A stretch of 35,519 nt of DNA from Gammaproteobacteria bacterium (lineage in GTDB: Bacteria; Pseudomonadota; Gammaproteobacteria; Pseudomonadales; Pseudohongiellaceae), in contig JAUSMU010000053.1 in the NCBI GenBank assembly GCA_030645995.1, positions 1 through 35,519 on the forward strand. Reading direction: 5' to 3'. Position numbers and translations under genes: made by a program. How positions within the stretch are numbered: position 1 is the stretch's first letter; each line of letters opens with the position of its first letter. Below the pieces are notes generated by a model. It was not told where the DNA came from and ran no database searches. It was given only the letters and a program-made list of their open reading frames with translations. Shown here piece by piece: positions 17,501 through 25,344 of this stretch.

Positions 17501-17923
17501 CTCGCCGCGTGGGTGGAACATCTGGCGCTGTGTGCAATGGGACTGCTTGCATCGGGAGAAGTGACGGCGCTGCATTGTCGGGATGGCAGTGGTTTCTTCG
17601 CGGTGCTGAATGCCGACGCGGCTCGTGAACAGCTGCAGTGCTACATGGCGCTGTATCAGGCCGGGCTCGCACGTCCCTTGCCGGTCTTTCCGGAAACTAG
17701 TCTGGCACTGGTGCAGGATGACGGTGGCAAAAGTGCCAGAAAATGCTGGGAAGGGGATCGCTTCCGCAATCTTGCAGGTGATCGCGATGATCCTTATGTT
17801 CGACTGATACTGCGCGGCAGCCTTGCCGATCCGTTGGAGACAAGCGAGGTGATGGAGTTGGCAGAAGCGATCTACGGTGCCGCTTGTCGCCGTCTGAGCG
17901 ACTATCAGGAGGGCGCAGAATGA
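14525..17923 (+). CDS. recC: Exodeoxyribonuclease V subunit gamma (RecC)
   Basis: A 1132-residue subunit of the RecBCD helicase-nuclease, about the E. coli length (1122). RecC splits the DNA strands, channels them to RecB and RecD and scans for Chi. The N-terminus HLSSSNRIETLQLQLADLL, then DPFAREVVLVPTMALQRWL and GVAANIDCPLPAAWIWKL, matches the family pattern (SNR, DPF, GIAANIDFPLP). FCGMRPMRSLPFRIICVLGM and QDQAFPRR match the central inactive-helicase region. ATG 14525 is preceded by AGGGA at 14512-14516. It ends in an ATGA overlap with recB. A perfect 12-bp in-frame duplication (16721-16744) encodes QDNA twice, probably in a surface loop. Confidence 0.95.
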   Translation: MPLHLSSSNRIETLQLQLADLLSAQPLADPFAREVVLVPTMALQRWLNLQIAGCHGVAANIDCPLPAAWIWKLAAQLLDIAGDSSAGAVPQQDPLSRESSAWKIYGVLPALLQRSEFLPLLNYLQDDDSGVKRWQLSERIADAFDRYQYYRPDWIRDWSAPEPRLRRTPEYVQSWQPILWRELISDCADTHRVALIDQLLQTLLSEGGANRLGSILPERLSCFALSSLPPLFVEVLNALARHVDVYLFQHSPTDQYWADLRSKKSVSRLRVENAEVADYYDTGNELLASWGRQGQSFQDLLLSSDALESAQWEEYCVPGEDTLLHRLQGDILALREERVDVAIDESIQVSICHSPLRECQVLHDRLLRELQQDRTLKAEDILVVIPEISRYAPYIDAVFRRDESGARPFIPWNLSDIAVADEHPLIRIFFQLLALPGSRFTHSEVTSYISVPEIAEHFHLDASAQEEVLSLLQQSQVRWALDGEHKRAMGLPAIEQNTWLHASDRLMVGYAMGEIEFWNGIAPVEGVGGGRAGAVGNFLQLLEALRHWHGELQRTRTAREWQLTLQELLSDIFGDVTDEDDKLQQIRDAIAELREQAGDQLLSPELLSLWLTDSLGTRTVHNRFFSGGITFCGMRPMRSLPFRIICVLGMQDQAFPRRENPVAFDAMAQQWRAGDPRKGDEDRYLLLETLLCARDKLLFSFSGRSLKDNTECQPSVLLQELLDFIDARYVPMQDNAQDNAQESARTIEQPVMSQFISTLYPMQAFSWRNYAAVTEVPGSYDAWWCRVAHALRDAQGEDRAAAELQQSTWPLHELAATDDSTTSIELGRLIRFLQHPVKFFFNARLRIYLQEEPQSEDEEVFALNGLQSWALRNAMIAELLQTEDPIAAPANAAAGDDRLQNIVAAKGLLPHGGTGSAAYAQVQDNADDLLTTLQPYRGLQSSPQRIDLQFTMQMKDDQATTQEIHLSGQVASYLPGKGLLHYSPSNRKGKYVLAAWVEHLALCAMGLLASGEVTALHCRDGSGFFAVLNADAAREQLQCYMALYQAGLARPLPVFPETSLALVQDDGGKSARKCWEGDRFRNLAGDRDDPYVRLILRGSLADPLETSEVMELAEAIYGAACRRLSDYQEGAE
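16721..16744 (+). repeat. 12-bp perfect tandem duplication inside recC
   Basis: CAAGACAATGCG occurs twice head to tail, encoding QDNAQDNA in an acidic, low-complexity stretch (PMQDNAQ, then ESART). The frame is kept. It looks like a recent slippage duplication in a tolerant linker. Confidence 0.85.
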
Positions 17924-20900
17924 GCAATTCTGGATTGTCTTCGCTGACAGAAACGGCAAAAGTGTTGACGGCGAAACAAACGCTGCAGCTCAATCTTTCC
18001 GGCGTCAAGCTGATCGAAGCGAGTGCCGGTACCGGCAAGACTTACGCCATCAGCAATCTGTATCTGCGTTTCGTGCTGGCCGGCAGAAGAGTCAGCGAGA
18101 TTCTCGTGGTGACGTTTACCAATGCCGCCACCGAAGAGTTGCGTGGGCGGATTCGCGCACGCCTGCACGACGCCCTGCACTGGATCGATCAACCCGATCA
18201 GGAACCACAGGACGAATTCCTCGCTCTGCTGCTCGAAGAATTGCGAGCCTTGCCCGAGACGGAGCGCCTTGCGGTCGCGACGCGGTTGCGCCTCGCGGTG
18301 CGCTCCATGGATGAGGCCACGATCTATACCATCAACGGCTTCTGCCAGCGCGCATTGACCGATCACGCCTTCAGCAGTGGGCAGCCCTTCGAGCTGGAAT
18401 TGGTCAGCGATGATGACGAGCTCTGGGAGGACGCGCTCAAGGATTGGTGGCGCAGCGCTGCCTATGAATTGGACGAACCGGATCTCAGGCTCTTCCTCGG
18501 CGAACTCGGCTCTCTGGAGCAATTCCTGAAGTCGCAGCGCGCGCTGCGGCATATCCGTGACACGCAGGTGCTGCCTCAGAGTGATGAGGACATGCAGGCA
18601 CTCTACGCCCGTTGGCGGGCGCAGGTGGTGCCACTGCTAACACTTGCAGAGCAGTGGAATGCGCGGGCCGAGGAGCTGGCCAATATTCTGATGTCTTCAC
18701 CGGCACTGAGCCGGGCGAAAAACAAAGGAGGCTATCAGAAAGATGAACTGGCAGTGAGTCTGGCGCTTCTCGATGCATATTTCCGGTCTTCCGATCTGCG
18801 CTCGGTTCCCGATCAGCTACAGCTGCTATCCGCTGGTTATTTCTGCGATTTTCAATTGAAGAAGGAAGACCCAGCGCTGCGCGATCCATTCTTTCTGGAA
18901 TGCCAGATCATCGTCGACGAGATGAATCTGCTGCGCAAGCGCTTCGGCATCACCGCGCTGCTGGATGCAACGGCGAGTGCCAGAGCGCGAGTGGAGCGGG
19001 TGAAAGCATTGACCCGTACAATCTCCTTCAATGATCAGCTGACACGTCTGCATGACGCGCTCCTGGGGCCGTCTGGGGCCGATCTGGCGCGCGCGCTGCA
19101 ACGCTCTTTCCCCGTCGCCATGATCGATGAGTTTCAAGATACTGACCGTGTCCAGTACCACATCTTCCGCGAGCTTTTCCTGCAGCAACAGTTGTCGGCG
19201 GAGTCGGCGCCCGACAAACCTGCGGGACTCATTCTGATCGGTGATCCCAAGCAGGCCATTTACAGCTTTCGAGGCGGAGATATCTTCGTATATGCCGAGG
19301 CGCGCAAAGATGCGGGTGATAACCGCTACACACTGGACACCAACTGGCGCTCGACACCGCCGCTGGTCCATGCGGTCAATACCGTCTTCAGGCGCCGTGA
19401 GGCACCTTTTGTCTACGCTCAGTCCATTGACTTCCATCCTGTTCAGGCGGCTGTAAAGAAGCACGAACCACTGTTTGAGAATGGTGTTCAGGCCCGCCCG
19501 ATCACGTTCTGGCGTATTCCGCGCGGCGATGATGGCAAGCCGCTGAGTTTGTCGGAGGCGCGCAGAATTGTCAGCGCCGGTGTGGCCGAGGAGATTGCGC
19601 GACTGGTTGAGGCGGGTGAGCGAGGAGCGGTGAAGCTCGGCGAACAACCGCTGCTGGCCGGTGATATCGCTGTGCTGGTGCGGACCAATGACGAGGGAGC
19701 CGCGCTACGTGAGGCATTGCTCCAGCGCGGCCTCAACGCCGTCACGGTAGGCCGGGACAATGTTTTCACGAGCGCCGAGGCTGGCGGCCTCGAATTGCTG
19801 CTGACAGCGGTAGTGCATTGCAGCGATCGCACTGCGTTGCGTGCGGCATTGACCAGTGATCTTCTCGATCTCGACTACCCGGCGATTGCGCGCATCGTCG
19901 ACGATCCGCAGCGCTGGCTGCAGTGGACCGAGCGTTTGCAGACCCTGCAGCGCTTGTGGCTGCAGAAGGGTTTCATGACGATGTTTCAGGCCTTGCTGCA
20001 AGAGACGCTGCCGGATCTGCAGATCGGCCTGCAACTCGCGGCGCTGCCTTATGCCGAACGGCGCCTGACCAATCTGATGCATCTGGGGGAGCTGTTGCAG
20101 CAGACGGCACGGACGCACCCCGGCCTTGAGTCGCTGCTGAGTTGGTATCGCGAGCAGATTCTTGATACGTCCGAGGCGGAGACGGAGTTGCGTCTTGAGA
20201 GTGACGAGGCGCTCGTCAAGATAGTTACCATCCACGCCAGCAAAGGGCTGGAATATCCGGTGGTGTTTGTCCCGTTCCTGTGGGCCTGCAGACCACGCGA
20301 CTATCGTTTGAAGCGACACGACAGTGTGGCCTTTCATGACCTGCACGGTAACGCCTGTCTCGACCTCGGCTCGGAGCGTTTCGAGCAGCATTTGTTGCTG
20401 GCGGAGAGCGAGCGCCTCGCGGAGGACGTGCGGCTGGCGTATGTGGCATTGACCCGCGCCCGTGCCAAGATCTACCTGGCCTGGGGAGTGGCGCAAGATC
20501 AGTATGCCTTCACCTCGCGCACTGCACTGGCCTGGCTCCTGCATTCGCAGCAAACCCCTGCCGACCTGAATCAGAATTTCCCCAAATCAGCGCTGGACGC
20601 AGAGCTGATGAATGCCGCGCTCTCAGAACTCGTGGCACAAAGCAACGGCACCATTGAGGTTGACGACTTGCCGCAGGAGTCTTCGTTGTCTGCGCAAAGT
20701 TCGCGGCGATCTGGCCATGAGACGTCTGTAGAGCTGCGCCCCGCCGTGTTCTCCGGCAGCATTGCCACAGACTGGCGAATCACCAGCTTCAGCAGCCTGA
20801 CCCGCGACATTCACCAGGCACCGCACGCCGGCAGCAATGCCGCCAGCAGCGATCCGATCCTGACCTTTGCTGCGGGCAGTCATGTCGGTCTGTTTCTGCA

Positions 20901-21609
20901 TCACCTGCTGGAACATCTGGATTTTCAGGGGGATATTCAGGCGCAGGGCATCGAGTTGAATAAGCGCTTTGCGCTGCGTTTCGGCTTCGATGCGCGTCGT
21001 CAGCAGGACACCGTCGTGGCGTGGTTGCACAACATCGTCTCTACGCCCCTGAATGATACGGGCCTGTGTCTCTCGCAACTCTCGCGCCGTAAGCGCATGG
21101 ACGAGCTGGAGTTTGATTTTGCGATTGACCATGTGCGTGTTGATGTCCTCAACCGCATTCTTAACGAATCTGTCGGTATGCCCTTGAGCCCGGTCACTGT
21201 CGAAGATTTTCGCGGCATGATTACCGGTATCATCGATCTGGTCTTCGAGCACGAAGGGCGGTACTACATCGCTGACTACAAGAGTAATTTGCTCGGCACA
21301 CAGCTTGATGACTACGCACCCGACAAACTGCGCAAGGCCATCTTCGATCGCCGCTACGATCTGCAGTATCTGCTCTATGTGCTGGCGCTGCATCGCTATC
21401 TGCGTCAGCGCGTGCGTGGCTATGCTTACAGTCAACACATGGGCGGAGTCTATTACCTGTTTCTGCGCGGACTGCGGCCCGCCAGTGGACCGCGCTACGG
21501 CGTCTATCACGAACTGCCCGCGCGGGAGCTCATCGAGGCTCTCGATCAGCAAGTCTTCGCACATCGGAGTGGCGCTGTGGAAGCGTCCGCTGCAGGGAGG
21601 CAGATATGA
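17920..21609 (+). CDS. recB: Exodeoxyribonuclease V subunit beta (RecB)
   Basis: A 1229-residue SF1A 3'-5' helicase and nuclease (E. coli 1180). The start ATG 17920 overlaps the recC stop (ATGA) and follows AGGAGG at 17907-17912. A TTG at 17884 in the same frame is not needed. Walker A is EASAGTGKT (33-41). Later helicase motifs include AMIDEFQDTD, LIGDPKQAIYSFRGGDI, TIHASKGLEYPVVFVP and AYVALTRARAKIYLAWG. The C-terminal nuclease centre has D1106 (GIIDLV) and D1119-Y-K1121, the same spacing as E. coli D1067, D1080 and K1082, so both activities look intact. With RecC and RecD it degrades or resects double-strand ends and loads RecA after Chi. Confidence 0.97.
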   Translation: MSNSGLSSLTETAKVLTAKQTLQLNLSGVKLIEASAGTGKTYAISNLYLRFVLAGRRVSEILVVTFTNAATEELRGRIRARLHDALHWIDQPDQEPQDEFLALLLEELRALPETERLAVATRLRLAVRSMDEATIYTINGFCQRALTDHAFSSGQPFELELVSDDDELWEDALKDWWRSAAYELDEPDLRLFLGELGSLEQFLKSQRALRHIRDTQVLPQSDEDMQALYARWRAQVVPLLTLAEQWNARAEELANILMSSPALSRAKNKGGYQKDELAVSLALLDAYFRSSDLRSVPDQLQLLSAGYFCDFQLKKEDPALRDPFFLECQIIVDEMNLLRKRFGITALLDATASARARVERVKALTRTISFNDQLTRLHDALLGPSGADLARALQRSFPVAMIDEFQDTDRVQYHIFRELFLQQQLSAESAPDKPAGLILIGDPKQAIYSFRGGDIFVYAEARKDAGDNRYTLDTNWRSTPPLVHAVNTVFRRREAPFVYAQSIDFHPVQAAVKKHEPLFENGVQARPITFWRIPRGDDGKPLSLSEARRIVSAGVAEEIARLVEAGERGAVKLGEQPLLAGDIAVLVRTNDEGAALREALLQRGLNAVTVGRDNVFTSAEAGGLELLLTAVVHCSDRTALRAALTSDLLDLDYPAIARIVDDPQRWLQWTERLQTLQRLWLQKGFMTMFQALLQETLPDLQIGLQLAALPYAERRLTNLMHLGELLQQTARTHPGLESLLSWYREQILDTSEAETELRLESDEALVKIVTIHASKGLEYPVVFVPFLWACRPRDYRLKRHDSVAFHDLHGNACLDLGSERFEQHLLLAESERLAEDVRLAYVALTRARAKIYLAWGVAQDQYAFTSRTALAWLLHSQQTPADLNQNFPKSALDAELMNAALSELVAQSNGTIEVDDLPQESSLSAQSSRRSGHETSVELRPAVFSGSIATDWRITSFSSLTRDIHQAPHAGSNAASSDPILTFAAGSHVGLFLHHLLEHLDFQGDIQAQGIELNKRFALRFGFDARRQQDTVVAWLHNIVSTPLNDTGLCLSQLSRRKRMDELEFDFAIDHVRVDVLNRILNESVGMPLSPVTVEDFRGMITGIIDLVFEHEGRYYIADYKSNLLGTQLDDYAPDKLRKAIFDRRYDLQYLLYVLALHRYLRQRVRGYAYSQHMGGVYYLFLRGLRPASGPRYGVYHELPARELIEALDQQVFAHRSGAVEASAAGRQI

Positions 21610-23549
21610 GCATTCTCAACAGGCTGGTCGAGTCCGGAGCGCTGACGCCACTCAGTTGTCACTTCGCGCGCTTCATTGCCCGGCAGTCCGGGCAGGCGGA
21701 AGAGAGTTTGCTGGTACTGACCGCCGCGCTGCTCAGTCAGAGCAATCAGCAGGGCGATGTCTGTCTCGATCTGGGGCGGCGGGCGGGCATGTCGTTGTTT
21801 GTGTCTGCGATGGTGCCTGTCGGCCTTTCTTCTGCAGCTGCGGAGACCGCAGCGCCCCCGCTTGCACAGTGGCAAGCAGCTTTGCTACAGAGTCACTGCG
21901 TCGGTAAACCGGGCGAGCTGGCGCCGCTGATTCTCGACGGCTCGCGCCTGTATCTGCAGCGCTTCTGGAGCGACGAGCAGACTGTGTATCACGCCATCAA
22001 CGCACGTCTGCAATTTGTAGAGGATATCGATCTTGCGCGTCTGCAGCTGGGTCTTGCACGGCTCTATCCCCAGCGCGCTACTCCGGCCCGGCCCGGCATC
22101 CATCCACAACTGGATCTGCTGGCATCTGTCGCTGCTGCCGAGCCGGATTGGCAATGTGTGGCCTCCGCGTTGGCCGTCACTCGCCGTTTCGCCGTCATCT
22201 CCGGCGGGCCGGGCACCGGCAAGACCACTACGGTTGTGAAAGTGCTGGTCCTGTTGCTTGAGCAGAATCCGGCTCTGCGTCTGCGGTTAGCCGCGCCGAC
22301 AGGAAAGGCGGCTGCCCGTATGGTGGAGTCGATTCGAGCGGCTCGCGGTCGCCTCAATCTGTCGCCCGAGATAGCCGCGCTGTTGCCGGATGAGGCCAGC
22401 ACCTTGCATCGGCTGCTGGGATATCAGGGCAACGGCGCGCGCGGCGGCTTTCGCCACAATCGATTGAATCCGCTGCTGGTCGACTGCCTGGTGATCGACG
22501 AGGCGTCGATGATCGATCTGACGCTGATGAAAGCCTTGCTGGATGCCACTCCGGCGAACACCCGCGTCATTCTGCTGGGTGATCGGGACCAACTAGCCTC
22601 CGTGGATGCCGGCAACGTGCTGGGCGACATCACGGGGCACGGCAGGGAACTGACTTATACCCCAGCGATGGCCGCATTGCTGGCGCGGTTGACCTGCATC
22701 GAACAGAACTGTTTGCTGCAGGAGGAGGGCGGGCCTGCAGTGGCGGATGCCATCGCCCTGTTGCGCACCAGCCATCGCTTTTCTGCCGACAGTGCCATCG
22801 GCCGTCTGGCCACGCTGGTCAACAAAGGGGACGATGCCGCCGCGCTGGCCCTGCTGGTGCAGGGGCAGGACGCTCGCGTGGACAATACCTGGCAAGGTGA
22901 CAGTGAGGTGGTGTTGCTGCAGCCTGCGGCCAACGAGTGGAATCCTCTCAATCGCGCGGTGCTCGACTGGGCGGTGCAGCGCTACAGCGCTTATCTGCGT
23001 TGTCAGTCTGTGGAAGAGGCTCTGCAGAGCTTTGAGGCGACCCGCATCCTCTGCGCCTCCCACGAGGGGCCCTGTGGCGACATGGAGATCAATCGTTTGC
23101 TGGCGGAGCGCTTGCGCGCGCGCGGTTTGTTGGAGTCCGGAGAGGATTTCCACGGCAAGCCGGTCATGATTACAGTGAACGACTATGAGCTGGGGTTGTT
23201 CAATGGCGATATCGGTTTGCTGTGGCGTGACGAGGACGGGATATTGCAAGCCTGCTTTGCGCAACTCGATGGTCAGGTGCGACGCCTTCCCGCACGCAGT
23301 CTGCCCGAGCATGTAACGGCCTGGGCGTTGACGGTGCACAAGTCACAGGGTTCGGAGTTTGATCAGGTAATGCTGGTGTTGCCTGCAGATATCAACAGTC
23401 CGCTGCTGCTGCGCGAGTTGCTTTACACGGGAATCACGCGAGCGCGCAGGCGTCTGTTGATCCATTCTGCACCGGAGGTTTTTGCCGCCGCATGCAGAAC
23501 GCCGGTGCAACGCAGTTCGGGGCTTGCCGGGTTGCTGGGGTGGCGCTGA
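21606..23549 (+). CDS. recD: Exodeoxyribonuclease V subunit alpha (RecD)
   Basis: A 647-residue SF1B 5'-3' helicase, the third RecBCD subunit (E. coli 608). ATG 21606 overlaps the recB stop (ATGA) and follows GGGAGG. The N-terminal region before residue 190 binds the partner subunits. Walker A is GGPGTGKT (200-207) and Walker B is LVIDEASMIDLTLM, with LLGDRDQLASVDAG and, near the C-terminus, WALTVHKSQGSEFDQVMLVLP and YTGITRARRRLLIHSA. The order recC-recB-recD without ptrA between them is the Pseudomonas-like arrangement. The stop codon lies inside the left arm of a strong hairpin shared with the convergent gene. Confidence 0.96.
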   Translation: MSILNRLVESGALTPLSCHFARFIARQSGQAEESLLVLTAALLSQSNQQGDVCLDLGRRAGMSLFVSAMVPVGLSSAAAETAAPPLAQWQAALLQSHCVGKPGELAPLILDGSRLYLQRFWSDEQTVYHAINARLQFVEDIDLARLQLGLARLYPQRATPARPGIHPQLDLLASVAAAEPDWQCVASALAVTRRFAVISGGPGTGKTTTVVKVLVLLLEQNPALRLRLAAPTGKAAARMVESIRAARGRLNLSPEIAALLPDEASTLHRLLGYQGNGARGGFRHNRLNPLLVDCLVIDEASMIDLTLMKALLDATPANTRVILLGDRDQLASVDAGNVLGDITGHGRELTYTPAMAALLARLTCIEQNCLLQEEGGPAVADAIALLRTSHRFSADSAIGRLATLVNKGDDAAALALLVQGQDARVDNTWQGDSEVVLLQPAANEWNPLNRAVLDWAVQRYSAYLRCQSVEEALQSFEATRILCASHEGPCGDMEINRLLAERLRARGLLESGEDFHGKPVMITVNDYELGLFNGDIGLLWRDEDGILQACFAQLDGQVRRLPARSLPEHVTAWALTVHKSQGSEFDQVMLVLPADINSPLLLRELLYTGITRARRRLLIHSAPEVFAAACRTPVQRSSGLAGLLGWR

Positions 23550-23572
23550 GCGCGCTGCCATGCGCTCAGCGC
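23543..23572. terminator. Strong palindrome between convergent recD and TIGR02647-type gene
   Basis: GCGCTGAGCGC (23543-23553) and GCGCTCAGCGC (23562-23572) pair perfectly over 11 bp around an 8-nt loop. The left arm contains the recD TGA. There is no clean T-run on either side, so it may act as a bidirectional transcription barrier or 3'-end stabiliser rather than a classic intrinsic terminator. Confidence 0.55.
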
Positions 23573-23580
23573 TCAGTATT

Positions 23581-23817
23581 TCAACCTGTCGTGAGAATTG
23601 TGTGGGCCATGTGCAGGTGCTCTGCAGCCTCGCGTCCCAGTATGGTCAGATAGCCACCATCGGGTTGAGTTACCAGGCCTTTGTCGTGCAGGCGCTGCGC
23701 CGCAGCGATTTTGGCCGGACCGGCTTCCTTGTGAACCTTGATGCCCTCTTGAGGGTCAGTGACGTTGTACAGCAGCAAAGTATTCAATTCGTCGATCAGT
23801 TCCGGGCTTAAAGTCAT
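23581..23817 (-). CDS. TIGR02647-type small conserved protein
   Basis: A 78-residue protein, MTLSPELIDELNTLLLYNVT onwards, with TDPQEGIKVHKEAGPAKIAAAQRLHDKGLV and QPDGGYLTILGREAAEHLHMAH. This pattern matches a small gammaproteobacterial family (TIGR02647) that I recall as uncharacterised. The helix–turn–helix-like heart and the terminal GGYLT-LGREAAEH resemble a winged-helix fold, so nucleic-acid binding is possible but unproven. The start at 23817 is set by GAGGA 6 nt upstream on the minus strand; a longer frame to 23883 lacks support. It converges on recD and diverges from the RIO-kinase gene. Confidence 0.75.
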   Translation of the reverse strand: MTLSPELIDELNTLLLYNVTDPQEGIKVHKEAGPAKIAAAQRLHDKGLVTQPDGGYLTILGREAAEHLHMAHTILTTG

Positions 23818-23851
23818 GGTGGTTCCTCGATAATTATAGTCGTCAGGGTGT

Positions 23852-23880
23852 AGTATATGCGCCTTCGCGCAAGGCGCGAA
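23852..23880 (-). promoter_or_regulatory. Candidate promoter with embedded palindrome for the TIGR02647-type gene
   Basis: On the minus strand TTCGCG (23880-23875, 3/6) and TATACT (23857-23852, 5/6) are 17 nt apart, giving a leader of roughly 28 nt. GCGCCTT (23859-23865) and AAGGCGC (23871-23877), a perfect 7-bp dyad with CGCGC between, fills the spacer, an ideal place for a repressor or a hairpin. Assignment is by pattern only. Confidence 0.35.
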
Positions 23881-23882
23881 CA

Positions 23883-23915
23883 ATCAATTAGCCCGATCAA
23901 TTAGCTCAATCAATT
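23883..23915 (+). repeat. Three 13-bp tandem repeats upstream of the RIO-kinase gene
   Basis: ATCAATTAGCCCG (23883-23895), ATCAATTAGCTCA (23896-23908) and ATCAATT (23909-23915) follow each other at an exact 13-nt period. The array ends about 30 nt before the kinase start. It may be a series of binding sites (iterons) for a regulator, or a slippage product. Confidence 0.75.
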
Positions 23916-23945
23916 CACCGTCGTTGAGAAACATACAGGGAGCCC

Positions 23946-24797
23946 ATGAAAGTACCAACAAGATTGCAGCCACTGGTTGATGACGGCCTCATCGACGAAG
24001 TCCTCAGTCAGCTGATGAGTGGTAAGGAAGCTCAGGTGTATGTGGTTCGATGTGGCCAGCATGTGCGCTGTGCCAAGATCTACAAGGAAGCGGGAAAACG
24101 CAGCTTCAAGCAGGCGGTGCAGTATCAGGAAGGTCGCGCGGTCAAGAACAGCCGCAGTGCCAGAGCGATCGGCAAACGCAGCCGCTATGGTCAGCAGGAA
24201 CAGGAACAGGCTTGGTTGAACGCCGAGGTGGACGCGCTGCGTCGTCTCGCGGCGGCAGGTGTGCGAGTGCCGAAGACACATGGTTTTGTCGATGGCGTCC
24301 TGTTGATGGACATGATCAGCGATGCTGAGGGATATCCGGCGCCTCGCCTGAACGACGTGGTGCTTACTGCGGAACAGGCAAGGGAATTTCACGCCAGGAT
24401 CATTGCCGATGTGGTGAAGATGCTCTGCGTCGGCCTCATCCACGGCGATCTTTCCGAATTCAACGTGCTGGTCGGCAAGGATGGTCCGGTCATCATCGAT
24501 TTGCCGCAGGCCGTGAATGCTTCCGGCAACAACAGCGCTGCCGCCATGCTGCTGCGCGACGTCGAGAACATGGCCAATTACTTCGGCCGTTTCGCGCCGG
24601 AGTTGCGTACCAGTGACTATGGTCGGGAGATATGGGGGCTGTACGAGAAGGGCAACCTGCGTACGGATTCCAGGCTGACAGGGCGCTTCGAAGGCAAACT
24701 GGAAGCCGCCAATGTCGATGAAGTTCTCCGCATCATCGAGCATGCGCGAGAAGAGGCGCAGCGTGATCTGGAGCGTCGGCAGGCCGCGTTGGAATAA
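23946..24797 (+). CDS. RIO-type serine/threonine protein kinase
   Basis: A 283-residue RIO1-like atypical kinase, of the type found in Pseudomonas and relatives. SGKEAQVY (25-32) is the nucleotide loop and K44 in RCAKIYKEA the ATP-anchoring lysine. HGDLSEFNVL carries catalytic D168 and N173, and D185 in VIIDLPQAVN is the metal ligand. All essential RIO residues are present, so it should be active. Archaeal and eukaryotic RIO proteins act in ribosome maturation; the bacterial targets are unknown. ATG 23946 follows AGGGAG at a short spacing. A tandem repeat array lies directly upstream. It is monocistronic, ending in the REP-like palindrome. Confidence 0.88.
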   Translation: MKVPTRLQPLVDDGLIDEVLSQLMSGKEAQVYVVRCGQHVRCAKIYKEAGKRSFKQAVQYQEGRAVKNSRSARAIGKRSRYGQQEQEQAWLNAEVDALRRLAAAGVRVPKTHGFVDGVLLMDMISDAEGYPAPRLNDVVLTAEQAREFHARIIADVVKMLCVGLIHGDLSEFNVLVGKDGPVIIDLPQAVNASGNNSAAAMLLRDVENMANYFGRFAPELRTSDYGREIWGLYEKGNLRTDSRLTGRFEGKLEAANVDEVLRIIEHAREEAQRDLERRQAALE

Positions 24798-24816
24798 CCG
24801 CTGTCCTTCGCTATCT

Positions 24817-24877
24817 CCACTGACTGTGGGAGCGTACCCAGAGGGCATAAAGGCCCGCCCGCTCCCACAATGAGTGG
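24817..24877. repeat. REP-like palindrome between convergent genes
   Basis: TGTGGGAGCG (24825-24834) and CGCTCCCACA (24860-24869) form a perfect 10-bp stem. CCACT (24817-24821) and AGTGG (24873-24877) extend it across mismatches. The GTGGGAGCGGGC-like core resembles Pseudomonas REP sequences. It sits between the convergent RIO-kinase and DUF2750 genes, where it may end transcription in both directions. Confidence 0.7.
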
Positions 24878-24886
24878 ATCAGGCAA

Positions 24887-25270
24887 TCATTCCGCGCCCA
24901 GGCGCTCCGCGATGTCGGCAGGCTCTACTTCCAGTCCGCTCATCTCTGCGTCCCAGTTCGGGCCGGCCATGACTTCATCCTCGTGCATGCCGGGGAGCCA
25001 GTTTTCCACGAAGTCTTCCAGCGCAATTGCGGCCGGCGTGTAGATTGCCCAATCCTCGTTGCAGTGAACCTTGGCGTCTGCTTCTTCGGACCAGAAGGGG
25101 AACACGTCGGTATTCTCAAACTCCAGTGACGGGCATACCGCCCAGCCATCTTTTGCCTGCAGGCCCCAGACCTTGCCGGTCTCCTGAATGCGGGCGATAA
25201 ACAGGTCGTAATTGGCCTCCTGGTCTTCACCAAGGGCGGATTGGGCATTCTGTGGTGGGCGCTGCTGCAT
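24887..25270 (-). CDS. DUF2750 domain protein
   Basis: A 127-residue acidic, probably cytosolic protein. NYDLFIARIQETGKVWGLQA, DGWAVCPSLE, FPFWSEEADAKVHCNEDWAIYTP and ALEDFVENWLPGMHEDEVMAGPNW match the pattern of the uncharacterised DUF2750 family, whose members have a similar length. No signal peptide or catalytic motif is seen. The start at 25270 is fixed by GGAGG 5 nt upstream on the minus strand. It diverges from ppnN, whose start is 74 nt away, so both promoters must share that gap. The function is unknown. Confidence 0.78.
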   Translation of the reverse strand: MQQRPPQNAQSALGEDQEANYDLFIARIQETGKVWGLQAKDGWAVCPSLEFENTDVFPFWSEEADAKVHCNEDWAIYTPAAIALEDFVENWLPGMHEDEVMAGPNWDAEMSGLEVEPADIAERLGAE

Positions 25271-25344
25271 GGTATCCTCCGCAGTTCGATGGAAAGCGTG
25301 TTGTCAGGGTGATCGATGCGCGGAGCGTAACACAAGAGGTAGTC

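Noticed and set aside
23482..23811. 109-codon plus-strand frame opposite the TIGR02647-type gene
   Set aside because: It overlaps the recD end and the conserved small gene on the other strand, and crosses the strong hairpin.
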